A stretch of 64,000 nt of DNA from Deinococcus aetherius (GTDB taxonomy: Bacteria > Deinococcota > Deinococci > Deinococcales > Deinococcaceae). The translations under genes were made by a program, and so were the position numbers. The stretch is taken from assembly GCF_025997855.1 (NCBI RefSeq), contig NZ_AP026560.1, positions 832,001 to 896,000 of the forward strand, read 5' to 3'. Below the pieces are notes generated by a model. It had not been told where the DNA came from, did not search any database, and saw only the letters and a program-made list of their open reading frames with translations. Positions 1 through 16,413 of this stretch are shown one piece after another (position 1 is the stretch's first letter; every line of letters starts with the position of its first letter).

Positions 1-153
1 GTGGCTACTCGGCGCGGAGGCGCCCACGCTGCCCCCCGTCGTCACCGGGCCGCGCTTGAGGTCAAGCGTGTAGCTGCCGGTCTGGAGGCTGAACTCGCGC
101 ACGTCGGCGGCGCTGAGGGCGTCGAGGATTTTCTTGAGGTCGTCTGGATTCAT
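1..153 (-). CDS. accB: Biotin carboxyl carrier protein of acetyl-CoA carboxylase, N-terminal part
   Basis: Only the first 51 codons lie in the window; the gene runs off the left edge. It starts MNPDDLKKILDALSAADVREF, followed by a stretch (FSLQTGSYTLDLKRG) typical of the AccB N-terminus before the Ala/Pro linker; the biotinyl domain is outside. A GGAGG-type ribosome site precedes the ATG. Being next to efp, as in many bacteria, supports the call. AccB carries biotin for the first committed step of fatty acid synthesis. The terminator-like hairpin between efp and this gene suggests it has its own promoter or depends on readthrough. Confidence 0.8.
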   Translation of the reverse strand, partial: MNPDDLKKILDALSAADVREFSLQTGSYTLDLKRGPVTTGGSVGASAPSSH

Positions 154-291
154 GGCCCCTCCTGGTGGTGAACTTGCGGAAACTCGCTGCCTATCATGCC
201 GCGCGTCACCGACATTTGGCTGTTACCCGTCCCCGAACGCTCGTGATAGATGCACTGAGTCTAAGGGCCCGCGCCTCGCAGACAAAGGAGA

Positions 292-322
292 GTGCCGCCC
301 CTCCTGACCCGGCGGGCGGCAC
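292..322 (-). terminator. Intrinsic terminator after efp
   Basis: A 9-bp perfect stem (GTGCCGCCC / GGGCGGCAC) lies directly downstream of the efp stop codon on the minus strand, followed by a short T-containing stretch. It separates efp from accB. Confidence 0.6.
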
Positions 323-340
323 TTCGGCAACTTCCTTCTC

Positions 341-898
<558 letters not shown>

Positions 899-974
899 GT
901 CGTTTCCTTCTCCTTGGTTAGGCCGGGGCGCGTGTCCGTCCTCGATAGGCCGCGCCGCGTCGGCAACAGGCAGG

Positions 975-980
975 ATTCTA
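975..980 (-). promoter_or_regulatory. Probable -10 element of efp
   Basis: TAGAAT on the minus strand, about 75 nt upstream of the efp ATG. No convincing -35 is seen. The efp-rplY intergenic region (899-1144) also holds TACACT at 1049-1054 on the plus strand, a candidate -10 for rplY. Confidence 0.4.
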
Positions 981-1144
981 GCAGATGAGCCCGGAGGCGG
1001 CAGGAGCCGGTGCGCCCGTGGCCCTTTCCCGCCCTGACCGGGATTTGCTACACTCCCAGGGTTGCTTGGCCCCCGCCCCGTGTCCTGCGCCTGCCAGGAC
1101 TGCGGCGAGACAGAGGCGGCCACAGACATTCGGAGGAAACCCAC

Positions 1145-1867
1145 ATGGAACTGAGAGCCGTCCCCCGCAAGAGCCAGGAGAAGCTGGCCGAAGGCCTGAT
1201 CCCCGCCGTCGCCTACAACAAGGACCACAACGTCTCCTTCGCCATCGACCGCAAGGCCTTCGACCGCGCCTTCCGTCAGCAGGGCACCACGGGTCTCTTC
1301 GACATCGCCATCGAGGGCGGCGAGACCTTCCCCGCGCTCGTGAAGACCGTGCAGATGGACAAGCGGCGCCGCCAGGCCATGCACGCCGACTTCTTCATGG
1401 TGACCTACGGTGAGCCCATCGAGGTCAGCGTGCCCGTTCACACCACCGGCAAGAGCCGGGGCGAGACGATGGGCGGTCTGGTGGATGTCGTGGTCCACAA
1501 CCTCGCGGTGATCGCGCCCGGTCCCCGGCGCATCCCGCAGGAGATCACGGTGGACGTGACTCGCCTGAACATCGGTGACCACATGACCGCCGGCCAGATT
1601 CGGCTCCCGCAGGGCGTCAAGCTCGCCGCCGCCGAGGACGTTGTGGTGATCAGCGTGCTGCCGCCCCGCCTGAGCGAGGAGGAGCTGGCCGCCGAGCAGC
1701 AGGCCGCCCAGGTCGCGGGCCTGGTTGCCGCCGGCGAACTCTCCGAGGAAGCGGCTGCGGCCGTCCTAGAGGGCGACGCCACCATCGAGGAGGCGAAGGC
1801 CGAGACCACGGGCGAGCCTGCCACCGACGACGTTTCCGGGCCCGACCAGACCATTCAGGAGCAGTAA
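1145..1867 (+). CDS. rplY: Ribosomal protein L25, long CTC form
   Basis: A 240-aa protein that begins MELRAVPRKSQEKLAEGLIP, the L25 N-terminal beta-barrel (residues about 1-90), followed by the TL5/CTC C-terminal domain (about 95-180) with EITVDVTRLNIGDH and the QIRLPQGVKL strand. A charged Ala/Glu-rich tail follows. It binds 5S rRNA in the large subunit. The length fits the three-part CTC protein of Deinococcus rather than the short 94-aa E. coli L25. GGAGG at 1132-1136 precedes the ATG, which decides the start over a longer upstream frame. Confidence 0.93.
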   Translation: MELRAVPRKSQEKLAEGLIPAVAYNKDHNVSFAIDRKAFDRAFRQQGTTGLFDIAIEGGETFPALVKTVQMDKRRRQAMHADFFMVTYGEPIEVSVPVHTTGKSRGETMGGLVDVVVHNLAVIAPGPRRIPQEITVDVTRLNIGDHMTAGQIRLPQGVKLAAAEDVVVISVLPPRLSEEELAAEQQAAQVAGLVAAGELSEEAAAAVLEGDATIEEAKAETTGEPATDDVSGPDQTIQEQ

Positions 1868-1880
1868 GAGCAGGAGTCGC

Positions 1881-1911
1881 AGGCCGGGGCCCCGTCTGGG
1901 TGCCCCGGCCT
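1881..1911 (+). terminator. Intrinsic terminator after rplY
   Basis: A perfect 10-bp stem AGGCCGGGGC / GCCCCGGCCT begins 13 nt after the rplY stop codon and is followed by TTCCTCG. Confidence 0.7.
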
Positions 1912-1929
1912 TCCTCGTGGCAAGCGAAG

Positions 1930-1962
1930 GAGGCGTTCACCTCGGTATGGGGTGAACGCCTC
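1930..1962. terminator. Bidirectional hairpin between rplY and the RND pump
   Basis: A perfect 12-bp stem GAGGCGTTCACC / GGTGAACGCCTC with a 9-nt loop lies 13 nt beyond the stop of the minus-strand pump gene. The minus strand has no good T-run after it. It most likely ends the pump operon and may also back up the rplY terminator. Confidence 0.55.
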
Positions 1963-1975
1963 TGCCTTTGATCCC

Positions 1976-5358
<3,383 letters not shown>

Positions 5359-5362
<4 letters not shown>

Positions 5363-6966
5363 GGCGCACCTCCGGGGGGCGGGCCGCCCGCGCCGGGGCC
5401 GCTCGCGCCCTGCTGCCACGTGCCCGCGCTCGCGGTCGTCACGCTCGCGCCGTCGAGCAGGCCGGTCGGTGGCTGGCTGATGACCTGGGCCCCCGCCTCG
5501 ATCCCGCCCACGGCGGACTGGGTGCCCGCCTGCCCGAGCACCGTGACCTCCTGCTGCTGCGCCTTGCCGTTCTCGACCGTGAAGACGTAGGTCTGGTCCC
5601 CGTCCACCTGAAGCGCGGTGCTGGGCACGAGGACGCCCGTCGCCACCTTCGCGTTGTAGACCACCGAGCCGACCGTGCCCAGGGCGGGCAGGGTCGTCCC
5701 CACGAAGCGCGCGACGAGCGGCACGCTGCCGCCCACGGGGGCGCCCGCGTTCTGCGACACCTTGAGCGGGTATTTCTGCTGTCCCACCACGAAGGTCAGC
5801 GCCGCGCCGACGGGCAGCGACGAGGCCTCGGTGGCGGGCACGTTCACCGCCACCTGCCGCTGGCCGCTCACGAGCGTAAACGCCTCGCTGTTCGCCGGGA
5901 GGTACTGCCCCTCGCTGACGTTCAGGGCGGTGACCTGCCCCGCGAAGGGGGCGGTGACGTGCACGGCGGCCGCCGCCTGCTGCGCCTGGTTGAGCGTAAT
6001 CTGCGCCCGCTGCACGGCGAGGCGGGCCTCCGCCAGCCCCTCCGTCTGGGCGCGGGTGTTCTCGGCGAGGTTGGCCTGCGCGGTCGTGAGGGTGGTGCGG
6101 GCGGCCTCCACCTGCGCGAGCTGGTTGCTCACCTCGACCCGCGACGCCGCCCCGATGGCCGCGAGCCGTTGGAGGGCGGCAAGGTTCTGCTGCGCGTTGT
6201 TCAGGGCCGTTTGTGCGGCGTTCACCTGCTGCTGAAGCTGCGCCCGCCCGCTCTGCACGCTGTTCGTCTGGGTGCGGAGCTGGACCTGGGCCGTCTCCAG
6301 CGCGTTGCGGGCGCTGTCGACGCTGGTATTGAGGTCACTGTTGTTCAAGGAGATGACCGTCTGCCCGGCGTTCACCTGCCCGCCCACGTCCACGGCGATG
6401 TTCGTCACCGTGCCCGACGTGCGCGCGGACACTGTGACCTCCTGCGAAGAGGCGACCGTGCCCGTCAGCCGCCGCTCGGTGCGGAGGGTGCCCTCCTTGA
6501 CCGCTGCGGCCTGGACGGGGGTGACGACGCCGGTTCCGCCACGCGTGCCGCCCGCCGCCTGTCCCTGCCCCGTCCCCCGCCTGCTCCCGGTGCCCGAGGC
6601 CGCGCCGGAGGCTCCAGCGGCCGCGCTCCCTGGGGCTCCGGCCGCTTGCCCGGCGCCTGCCTGCCCATTCGCCCCGGCGCCCTGACGGCTGCCCTGGGTT
6701 CCTGAACCCTGACCCGAGACTCCCTGTCCCTGCCGGGAACTTCCGCCGCCCGCGCCGCCAAAGCCCCCACCCGCACTCGCCGCGCCCCCCGCGTCGTCCT
6801 GCCCCAGCCGGTAGCCGACGTACCCGACCCCGCCCAGCAGGAGCGGCACGAGCAGCCACCCCCAGGGGAAGGAGCGGCGTTTCTGGTCGGCGGGAGTGGG
6901 TGATTGGCCCGGCGAGGGGGCAGGCAGGCTCTCTCCGTCTTTCACTGGCCTCGATGCCTGATCCAT
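5359..6966 (-). CDS. Periplasmic adaptor subunit of RND efflux pump (HlyD/AcrA family)
   Basis: A 535-aa membrane-fusion protein. Residues about 36-52 form a single N-terminal membrane anchor. A Gly/Ser/Gln/Ala-rich linker of about 85 residues follows, then the split lipoyl domain ([22 protein letters not shown] and [20 protein letters not shown]) flanking a long alpha-helical hairpin rich in Gln/Ala, then the beta-barrel and membrane-proximal domains. It joins the inner-membrane pump to an outer-envelope channel. It overlaps the pump gene by 4 bp (GTGA), so the two are co-translated. The start is uncertain: AAGGTGG lies about 12 nt upstream of this ATG, and a TACCCT sits too close to it to act as a leaderless promoter. 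Confidence 0.9.
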
Positions 6967-7170
6967 GGAGGGTATGGAACCACCTTTTGACGAAGGAACA
7001 TCGAAGAGGCGTCACGATCCTTGGTGGCCGTGACTACCGTGTGTGGTGGGCTGGGAGCCTTTTTCACAGGAGCCGGGCTCGGACGGGCCTTGAGAGGGCG
7101 GCACGCCCGGGTACAGACATCCGCGCCGGGCTACTGTGGGGGCAGACCACACCCCGCCGGAGGTTTTCCC

Positions 7171-7473
7171 ATGATCCTGTCCCACGGCACGCTCACCTTT
7201 CCCGCCCAGCACCTCGACACCGCCCGGCAGATGCTGCGTGACCTCGCCGCGCAGACCCGCACCGAGGAGGGTTGCCTGCTCTACCTCGTCTCCGAGAACC
7301 TCGACACGCCCGGACAGTTCCTGATCACCGAGCAGTGGGAGAGCATGGACGCGATGCAGGCGCACCTGGCCCTCCCCGGAGTGGGGGAAGCGGTGCAGGC
7401 GGTGCAGAAGATGGGAGTGAACGATCTGACGATCACGGCCTGGGAGGCGGGAGGGGCCACGAAAATCATGTGA
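7171..7473 (+). CDS. Antibiotic biosynthesis monooxygenase (ABM) family protein
   Basis: A 100-aa ferredoxin-like protein. The pattern TFPAQHLDTARQMLRDLAAQTRTEEGCLLYLVSENLDTPGQFLITEQWESMDAMQAHL is the ABM/YgiN fold signature, with the EEGCL turn and the EQW...AHL motif. Members are small dimeric cofactor-free oxygenases or quinone/haem-handling proteins; the substrate here is unknown. GGAGG at 7159-7163 supports the ATG. It sits divergently from the efflux operon and 56 nt before a cupin gene that has its own promoter signal. Confidence 0.85.
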   Translation: MILSHGTLTFPAQHLDTARQMLRDLAAQTRTEEGCLLYLVSENLDTPGQFLITEQWESMDAMQAHLALPGVGEAVQAVQKMGVNDLTITAWEAGGATKIM

Positions 7474-7518
7474 GACCGGGCAGACGTGCGCGGGGACGGG
7501 GAGTCGAACGGGCAGCTT

Positions 7519-7524
7519 TACCCT
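7519..7524 (+). promoter_or_regulatory. -10 element, leaderless start of cupin gene
   Basis: TACCCT ends 5 nt before the ATG at 7530 and no ribosome-binding site lies between them. Confidence 0.5.
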
Positions 7525-7529
7525 GGGGC

Positions 7530-7988
7530 ATGGAACCCGAACTGCTCACCCTCCCCCTCGGCGGCCCCGTGCCCAATAACGCCCTGCCCGCCCGGCTCTA
7601 CCGCGCCGCCCTGAAAGGCCACACGCCCGCGCAGATCGAACAGCATCTCTCCGAACGCGGCTGGACGAACGCCTGGCGAAATGGCATCTACGGGTTCCAC
7701 CACTACCACTCCACCGCCCATGAGGTGCTGGTGATCGTGCGGGGTCAGGCCCGCGTCACCCTCGGCGGCGAGGGCGGCCCGCAGGTTCAGGTGGAGGAGG
7801 GGGACGTGCTGGTGCTGCCCGCCGGGACCGGGCACAGGAACGACGGCAGCAGCGCCGACCTGCTGGTGATTGGCGCCTATGCCGGGGGCCGCGAGCCGGA
7901 CCTGTGCCGCCCGGAGGAGACGGACGTGGAGGAGGCGCGGGAGAGGATTGGGCTGGTGCCGGGGTGGGAGGGGGAGCCGGTGGAGTGA
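7530..7988 (+). CDS. Cupin-domain protein
   Basis: A 152-aa single-domain cupin. The central motif HHYHSTAHEVLVIVRGQARVTLGG gives the first metal-binding cluster (HxHxxxxE-like) and GDVLVLPAGTGHRN the second with its His. This resembles YjlB-type cupins of unknown substrate. The start was chosen because TACCCT ends 5 nt upstream, a leaderless arrangement. The next gene follows after 6 nt, so this begins a small operon with the 150-aa protein and the IS-split gene. Confidence 0.85.
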   Translation: MEPELLTLPLGGPVPNNALPARLYRAALKGHTPAQIEQHLSERGWTNAWRNGIYGFHHYHSTAHEVLVIVRGQARVTLGGEGGPQVQVEEGDVLVLPAGTGHRNDGSSADLLVIGAYAGGREPDLCRPEETDVEEARERIGLVPGWEGEPVE

Positions 7989-7994
7989 AGCGTT

Positions 7995-8447
7995 ATGTCT
8001 GAGACCGTGAATGGCTTACTTGCGGATCTGCTCTCCCGTGACACACACTGCGTCTGGTCGGGGGCCTGCGCGATCAATGTCCTTCGGGACCAGCCAACCC
8101 TGGCGAGACTCGCCGAGCACCTGCCCGAGATCGAGCGGGCGACGGCGGACCTGGACCTGGGGGGTGCCCTCTTTTCCAACAACGAGCGCCTACGTCAGGC
8201 GATCTCCACCCTGCGGGCCCAGCGCGACAGTCTCTGCCGCTGCTGGCTCTACCCCCAGTTCCTCACCTACGACCCCGTCGAGGAGCAAGAAGCGGGCGAC
8301 GTAACCGTACTGTCCAACAGCCCGCCCGACTGGAACATGACTTATCGCTGCCGTTGTAACCACTGCGGCGCCGAGTACGAGGTCGAACAGGGGGAGTACC
8401 ACCTGACGTGGTGGAAGTGGCTCAGGATGGACAACGCAGCGGGTTAA
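7995..8447 (+). CDS. Protein of unknown function with C-terminal Cys cluster
   Basis: A 150-aa protein that I do not recognise. The C-terminal third has CRCNHCGAEYEVEQGEYH, a possible zinc-ribbon half, and a CRCWLYPQF segment lies just before it, giving several Cys that could bind metal. The N-terminal half is helical (LARLAEHLPEIERATADLDLG). It has no signal peptide, so it is probably cytosolic. It follows the cupin by 6 nt and precedes the split EVK-motif gene by 6 nt, so the three were probably one transcript. It may be the partner of the split nuclease-like gene, but nothing shows that directly. Confidence 0.6.
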   Translation: MSETVNGLLADLLSRDTHCVWSGACAINVLRDQPTLARLAEHLPEIERATADLDLGGALFSNNERLRQAISTLRAQRDSLCRCWLYPQFLTYDPVEEQEAGDVTVLSNSPPDWNMTYRCRCNHCGAEYEVEQGEYHLTWWKWLRMDNAAG

Positions 8448-8806
8448 ACTTCTGTGGAAGAGATCAACGCGAACGAATTCTGGCAGTGGGCCTATTCTGA
8501 TTTTCTGTCCAATGCCCTGCGTGGTGTGCTCGCGGAGTATATCGTGGCCCGAGCCCTAGGCTGCACCCAGAGGCCGCGCGTCGAGTGGGATGCCTACGAC
8601 CTGAGAACCGACGCCGGATTGAAGATAGAAGTCAAGTCCGCCGCCTACTTGCAATCCTGGCAGCAGAAACGCCTGAGCCCCATCCGCTTTGACATTGGCC
8701 TGAAAAGGGGCTGGGACGCCGAGACGAATGTCAATGCATTGCAAGCGTCACGGTCAGCCGATGTATACGTTTTCTGCGTGTTCAAGACACAGGAAAGGGC
8801 AGGTAC

Positions 8807-8811
8807 TAACC
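8807..8811 (+). repeat. Target-site duplication, left copy
   Basis: TAACC directly abuts the left terminal inverted repeat and matches the right copy at 9689-9693. Confidence 0.8.
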
Positions 8812-8830
8812 ACCGCGAATAGGGATTGAC
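8812..8830. repeat. IS left terminal inverted repeat
   Basis: ACCGCGAATAGGGATTGAC; 18 of 19 positions match the inverted right end. Confidence 0.85.
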
Positions 8831-8848
8831 TCGGAGCGCCAAGTGTGA

Positions 8849-9663
<815 letters not shown>

Positions 9664-9669
9664 CACCCT

Positions 9670-9688
9670 GTCAACCCCTATTCGCGGT
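9670..9688. repeat. IS right terminal inverted repeat
   Basis: Inverted copy of the left end with one mismatch. Confidence 0.85.
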
Positions 9689-9693
9689 TAACC
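9689..9693 (+). repeat. Target-site duplication, right copy
   Basis: TAACC, identical to 8807-8811. The host reading frame resumes at 9694. Confidence 0.8.
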
Positions 9694-9870
9694 CTTTGCG
9701 TTTGGATCAGTGGTTCTTTCTGGTCTGTCCAACGTCTTTGCTCAATGCACGCTTTCCCACTCAAAAGTCCATTTCTCTTGTCACTCTTGAGGCGCTGGGG
9801 CTCAGACGCGTTAGCTTCGAGGACCTGGCCGGAGCTATTCAAAGAGCAGCGGCCAGCCCCTCCCCAGGAC

Positions 9871-9893
9871 TGACCGCTGACGGCTAAAAGCTG
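9871..9893 (+). repeat. Dispersed GCTGACCGCTGACGGCT-type repeat, copy A
   Basis: TGACCGCTGACGGCTAAAAGCTG nearly matches 22719-22742 and resembles 34679-34702 and, inverted, 54966-54990. Here it supplies the stop codon of the split nuclease-like gene. Confidence 0.55.
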
Positions 9894-9902
9894 CCCCTTC
9901 TC

Positions 9903-11261
<1,359 letters not shown>

Positions 11262-11285
11262 GGGGCCTCCGAAAAGGAAAGAGGG

Positions 11286-11645
11286 TCAGCCTAAAAAGGA
11301 CTCGACCTCGATGACGACACCGATAGGTGCGTTGAAGTAAAAGGTCAGCCGCCCGTGGTTTTCGCTGGGTGCAGGAATCTCGAAGCCGCCCTCGGTGAGC
11401 TGCCGGTGGATGGCGCGCACCTGCTCGGGCGTGTCCTGCAAGAACCCGATGTGAAAGACCTTGGGATACTGTGGGTCTTTCACCCGGAACATCGAGAGCA
11501 GCGCCCCCACGTCGTCGCGCAGAAAGGCCATCTGTTCGTTGATGGGCATGCCGCCCCCCGCAGGCACCAGCCCGAAATAGCGTTGGAAGAGGTCCACCGC
11601 TTGCGGCACGTCGGTCACGCCGAGATTGATGTGGTTGAGTTTCAC
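11286..11645 (-). CDS. Glyoxalase/VOC-family protein
   Basis: A 119-aa protein that begins MKLNHINLGVTDVPQAVDLFQRYFGL, the classic VOC N-terminal half, and ends VIEVESFLG, the C-terminal metal-Glu position. Members bind a metal and act as dioxygenases, lyases or resistance proteins; the substrate cannot be named. The start is GTG overlapping the stop of the upstream cupin gene (GTGA), so the two are coupled. It is inserted between sufB and sufD, not a usual suf component. Confidence 0.85.
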   Translation of the reverse strand: MKLNHINLGVTDVPQAVDLFQRYFGLVPAGGGMPINEQMAFLRDDVGALLSMFRVKDPQYPKVFHIGFLQDTPEQVRAIHRQLTEGGFEIPAPSENHGRLTFYFNAPIGVVIEVESFLG

Positions 11646-12271
11646 GTGGTCTCCTGCCGGTCTTCCCTTGAAACGCCGTCCGAGATCACCAGAAACTCGG
11701 CGTCGCCCTCGCCCTCGTTGCGGGCCTGATGCACCTGCCCCGGCGCGACTTCCAGCCCCTGCCGCGGCCCGAGCCGGTGCGCCGTGCCCTCCACTTCCAG
11801 CGTCAGGACGCCGCCGAGCACGAAGAAGAACTGCCGCACCCGTGAGTGCCGGTGCCGCTCCTCCGCCGTGCCGGGCGGCATCCGCTCCTGAATGACGCTG
11901 AGGGTGGGAGCGGACGCCAAGCGCCAGCCGTCGCAGATGGAGGCCCAGGTGTAGTGGGGGGCGTTGGCGGTGGAGACGATTGGTCTCTCAGGCAAGGAGG
12001 TAATTGCTGGAGTGTCTGAGAACCACTCCGTAAGCTGTGCCTTCATAGCCTCAAAGCGTGCGTTCACTTCTGGCAGATGTGTTTCTGGCAGCGCGTGTGT
12101 TACTGGAGCGTAGAAACCACCTGTTACCAAATAAAAGTGCCCATCCTTCAGCTCAAGTGTCAGTTTCATATCCTCGCCCGATTGCTCGTCGCGGATGATG
12201 ATTCCCGAGGAGCCGACCTTACCTATGGTTGCTCCACCTTGCACACTTGAACAGTCGGAGGGCACTTTCAA
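11642..12271 (-). CDS. Cupin protein with unrelated low-G+C N-terminal extension
   Basis: A 209-aa reading frame in two halves. Residues about 105-209 are a complete small cupin (HYTWASICDGWRL, then GTAEERHRHSRVRQFFFVLGG and GLEVAPGQVHQARN). Residues 1-100 (IGKVGSSGIIIRDE, then LTLELKDGHFYLVTGGFYAP) look like a different, unrecognised protein, and their DNA is visibly lower in G+C than the cupin half. The start is unsure: TTG at 12271, 4 nt after the sufB stop, ATG at 12169 behind GCGAGG, or a start next to the cupin. It may be a real fusion or two neighbouring genes joined by decay. Confidence 0.7.
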   Translation of the reverse strand: MKVPSDCSSVQGGATIGKVGSSGIIIRDEQSGEDMKLTLELKDGHFYLVTGGFYAPVTHALPETHLPEVNARFEAMKAQLTEWFSDTPAITSLPERPIVSTANAPHYTWASICDGWRLASAPTLSVIQERMPPGTAEERHRHSRVRQFFFVLGGVLTLEVEGTAHRLGPRQGLEVAPGQVHQARNEGEGDAEFLVISDGVSREDRQETT

Positions 12272-12275
12272 CCGC

Positions 12276-13678
<1,403 letters not shown>

Positions 13679-13682
<4 letters not shown>

Positions 13683-13864
13683 TCGGGTTGCTCCTTGCTC
13701 GTGCTGCCTGTAGGCGAGGATGATGGGGGGACTTGGCTACTCATTGCCTCCAGCTCAGCCACCGTCTTGTGGATAAGGTTCTTCCCTTCCCGAGTCTGGG
13801 CAATGGAGGCCAGAAGGTGTTCACGGTTATTTGGGTTGGACAGTAGGTATTCCGTCGTGTCCAT
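13679..13864 (-). CDS. Small protein resembling the C-terminal half of Phd/YefM antitoxins
   Basis: A 61-aa ORF whose N-terminal part, MDTTEYLLSNPNNREHLLASI followed by AQTREGKN, resembles the YLLRSPANARRLLESI...GK segment at the end of YefM-type antitoxins. The DNA-binding half normally upstream is missing, and an in-frame stop lies just before the only upstream (TTG) start. The Ser/Pro-rich tail (SSQVPPSSSPTGS) is unlike antitoxins. GAGGA 5 nt upstream supports the ATG at 13864. Its TGA overlaps the sufB ATG. It may be a leftover whose remaining job is coupling sufB translation, or a small protein in its own right. Confidence 0.55.
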
Positions 13865-13910
13865 AACATCCTCGCTCGTCAAGCATCACACTCGGGCCGT
13901 ACTGACTTCT

Positions 13911-14266
13911 TCAGGGCTGACCGGGGAGGGCGGTGGTGGCGTCGGGCGTCTTTTCGAGAACCTGCTTGAGCGTGTACGTCGTCACGGGTGGGACGAACTG
14001 CTCAGAGACCAGCAGGCGGTAGCGAAACCCAATCTCGTGGGTAAAGCCCCCAATGAAAGGAGGCTCTAATTCTCTCCACAGGGTCTCTTCGCCGCGTTTG
14101 ATCAGGAGACAGCTTTGGCCCTGGAAGGTGGAGGCGGTGCACGTTATGCGGTTGGGAGCGACAGTGTAGGGCACGTCCACTTTGGGGTAAGGAACAAGGT
14201 TGAAGTCACAGGCAGAAAGTGCTCCTGCAACAGCCACGCCCAAAAGCGAAAGACGCCGCATCCGCC

Positions 14267-14270
<4 letters not shown>
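13911..14270 (-). CDS. DUF4377 lipoprotein
   Basis: A 119-aa exported lipoprotein. It has a short basic N-terminus, a hydrophobic stretch and a lipobox ending LSAC at residue 21. The mature part matches DUF4377 (heat-shock HslJ-associated): [10 protein letters not shown], then [23 protein letters not shown], then [13 protein letters not shown] and YTLKQVLEK. Function is unknown. Its ATG overlaps the sufC stop (ATGA). It is an odd passenger inside the suf operon and lies in lower-G+C DNA. Confidence 0.75.
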
Positions 14271-15037
<767 letters not shown>

Positions 15038-15062
15038 GGGAACTCCTTGGCTCGCTGCTTCT

Positions 15063-15094
15063 TGAGAATGATTCCTACTTACCCGGCCATTGTA
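15063..15094 (-). promoter_or_regulatory. suf operon promoter with Fur/PerR-like operator
   Basis: On the minus strand TACAAT (15089-15094) is a good -10, with a weak -35-like TCGACT 17 nt further upstream. Just downstream of it, 15063-15077 reads TGAGAATGATTCCTA on the plus strand. Its GAATnATTC core matches the Fur/PerR consensus TAGAATNATTCTA with mismatches at the outer bases. Its place at the transcription start would let a Fur-family regulator (in Deinococcus, Mur or PerR-like) repress suf. Confidence 0.55.
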
Positions 15095-15294
15095 CTCGGG
15101 AGGAGGTCTAAAGTCGAGTGGTTTGGTGAGGATTAACAGGGGCTGGAGCGTCTCCCGGCCGTGTGCAGGACGGAGAAAATTGGCTCCGCCTTCCGGGGTC
15201 GAAGGAGGGTCTCCCCAACCCGGACGGCTTCCGATGAGGCGCGCGTCAGCTTCTTTCACGCTTGCCACCGTGCCGCGTGCTAACGGTGAGGAGC

Positions 15295-15993
15295 ATGAAT
15301 GTCCTTGACCTGATTCGCGCCGCCGGGCCGATCCTGTGGGTGATCCTCGCCCTGTCCGTGTACGTCGTTTACACCGCCGCCGTGCGGGCGCAGGTGTTGA
15401 GCCGGCTGGGGCGCGACCCCTCCGCCCTGATCGAGCGGGCGCGGGCGGTGACCGCCGAGAGTGGGCCTGCCGCCGCCCTGGCCGAGGTGGACCGCGCCGC
15501 CGATCCCAGTCCCGCCGCGAACGTGCTGCGCGCCGGGCTGAGCCGGGCCGACCGGGGCGCGGGGGCTCCCCAGGCTGCCATGAACGCCGCCCTCCTCGCC
15601 GAGGACGCGCGGCTGTACGCGGGGCTGAGCGCGCTGGGGACCGCCGCCCAGATTGCCCCGCTGCTCGGGCTGCTGGGCACGGTGATCGGCATGGTGCGCT
15701 CGTTCCTGGTGTTCAGCTCGACGAGTTCGCCCACGCCGACGCAACTCGCCACCGGCATCAGCGAGGCGCTGGTGAACACGGCGGCGGGGCTGATCGTGGC
15801 GATCATCGCGTACGTGGCCCGCAACGCCCTGCGCGCCCGCGCCGACCGGGTGGCCGTGCAGGCCGAGCGGGTGCGGGAGGAACTGCCCTCCTGGCTGGCC
15901 CCGCGCATGGCGCCCGCCACCGTCATTGCCCGCCCGGTGCCCGAGGTGGCCCTGAGCTTCGACGGCGCGACCCCGCCCCCGGTGACGCGGTGA
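15295..15993 (+). CDS. TolQ/ExbB/MotA-family proton channel
   Basis: A 232-aa protein with three membrane segments: about 8-28, then a pair after a cytoplasmic loop. The family core is clear ([27 protein letters not shown] and [24 protein letters not shown]). It forms the proton channel that powers a TolR/ExbD partner and an energy transducer. A GGTGAGGAG site precedes the ATG. It overlaps the next gene by 4 bp (GTGA). ExbB versus TolQ cannot be decided. Confidence 0.9.
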   Translation: MNVLDLIRAAGPILWVILALSVYVVYTAAVRAQVLSRLGRDPSALIERARAVTAESGPAAALAEVDRAADPSPAANVLRAGLSRADRGAGAPQAAMNAALLAEDARLYAGLSALGTAAQIAPLLGLLGTVIGMVRSFLVFSSTSSPTPTQLATGISEALVNTAAGLIVAIIAYVARNALRARADRVAVQAERVREELPSWLAPRMAPATVIARPVPEVALSFDGATPPPVTR

Positions 15994-16406
15994 GGCGGCG
16001 GCTGCGCGAGAGCGGGGAGGGCGTCACCTTCGACTTCGCCCCGATGGTGGACATCGTGTTGCTGCTGCTGATCTTCTTCTTCCTGACGAGCAGCCTGGGA
16101 GCCCGGCAAAACGCCCTGCCGCTCGACCTGCCCCGGGCGAGCACCACCGTGCAGGAGACGCCCGCCCTGCCCATCGTGAGTGTGGACCGGGCCGGGAAGG
16201 TCTACCTGAACGGCAGGGAGACGACGCTGACGAAGCTCGGCGGGCAACTGAGGCCCCTGCTCGCCGCGTCGGGAGGCGTGGTGGGCCTGCGCGGCGACGA
16301 GCGGGGCAACTACGGGACCGTCGTGCAGGTGATGGACGTGGTGAAGCGGGCGGGCGGCGAGCGGTTGGCCCTGGGAACCCGCGCGCCCACCGGGGGCGGA
16401 CGGTGA
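15990..16406 (+). CDS. ExbD/TolR-family protein
   Basis: A 138-aa protein with one N-terminal membrane helix preceded by FDFAPMVDIVLLLLIFF, which holds the proton-carrying Asp conserved in ExbD/TolR. The periplasmic domain has the usual VSVDRAGKVYLNGRE strand and the DERGNYGTVVQVMDVVKRAG end. GTG start overlapping the upstream stop; the next gene begins 8 nt later, so the three form a motor-transducer operon. Confidence 0.9.
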   Translation: MRRRLRESGEGVTFDFAPMVDIVLLLLIFFFLTSSLGARQNALPLDLPRASTTVQETPALPIVSVDRAGKVYLNGRETTLTKLGGQLRPLLAASGGVVGLRGDERGNYGTVVQVMDVVKRAGGERLALGTRAPTGGGR

Positions 16407-16413
16407 GCCGGGC

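Noticed and set aside
6967..6980. TACCCT just before the adaptor ATG as a leaderless promoter
   Set aside because: It ends only 2 nt before the ATG, too close for a transcript that includes the start codon.
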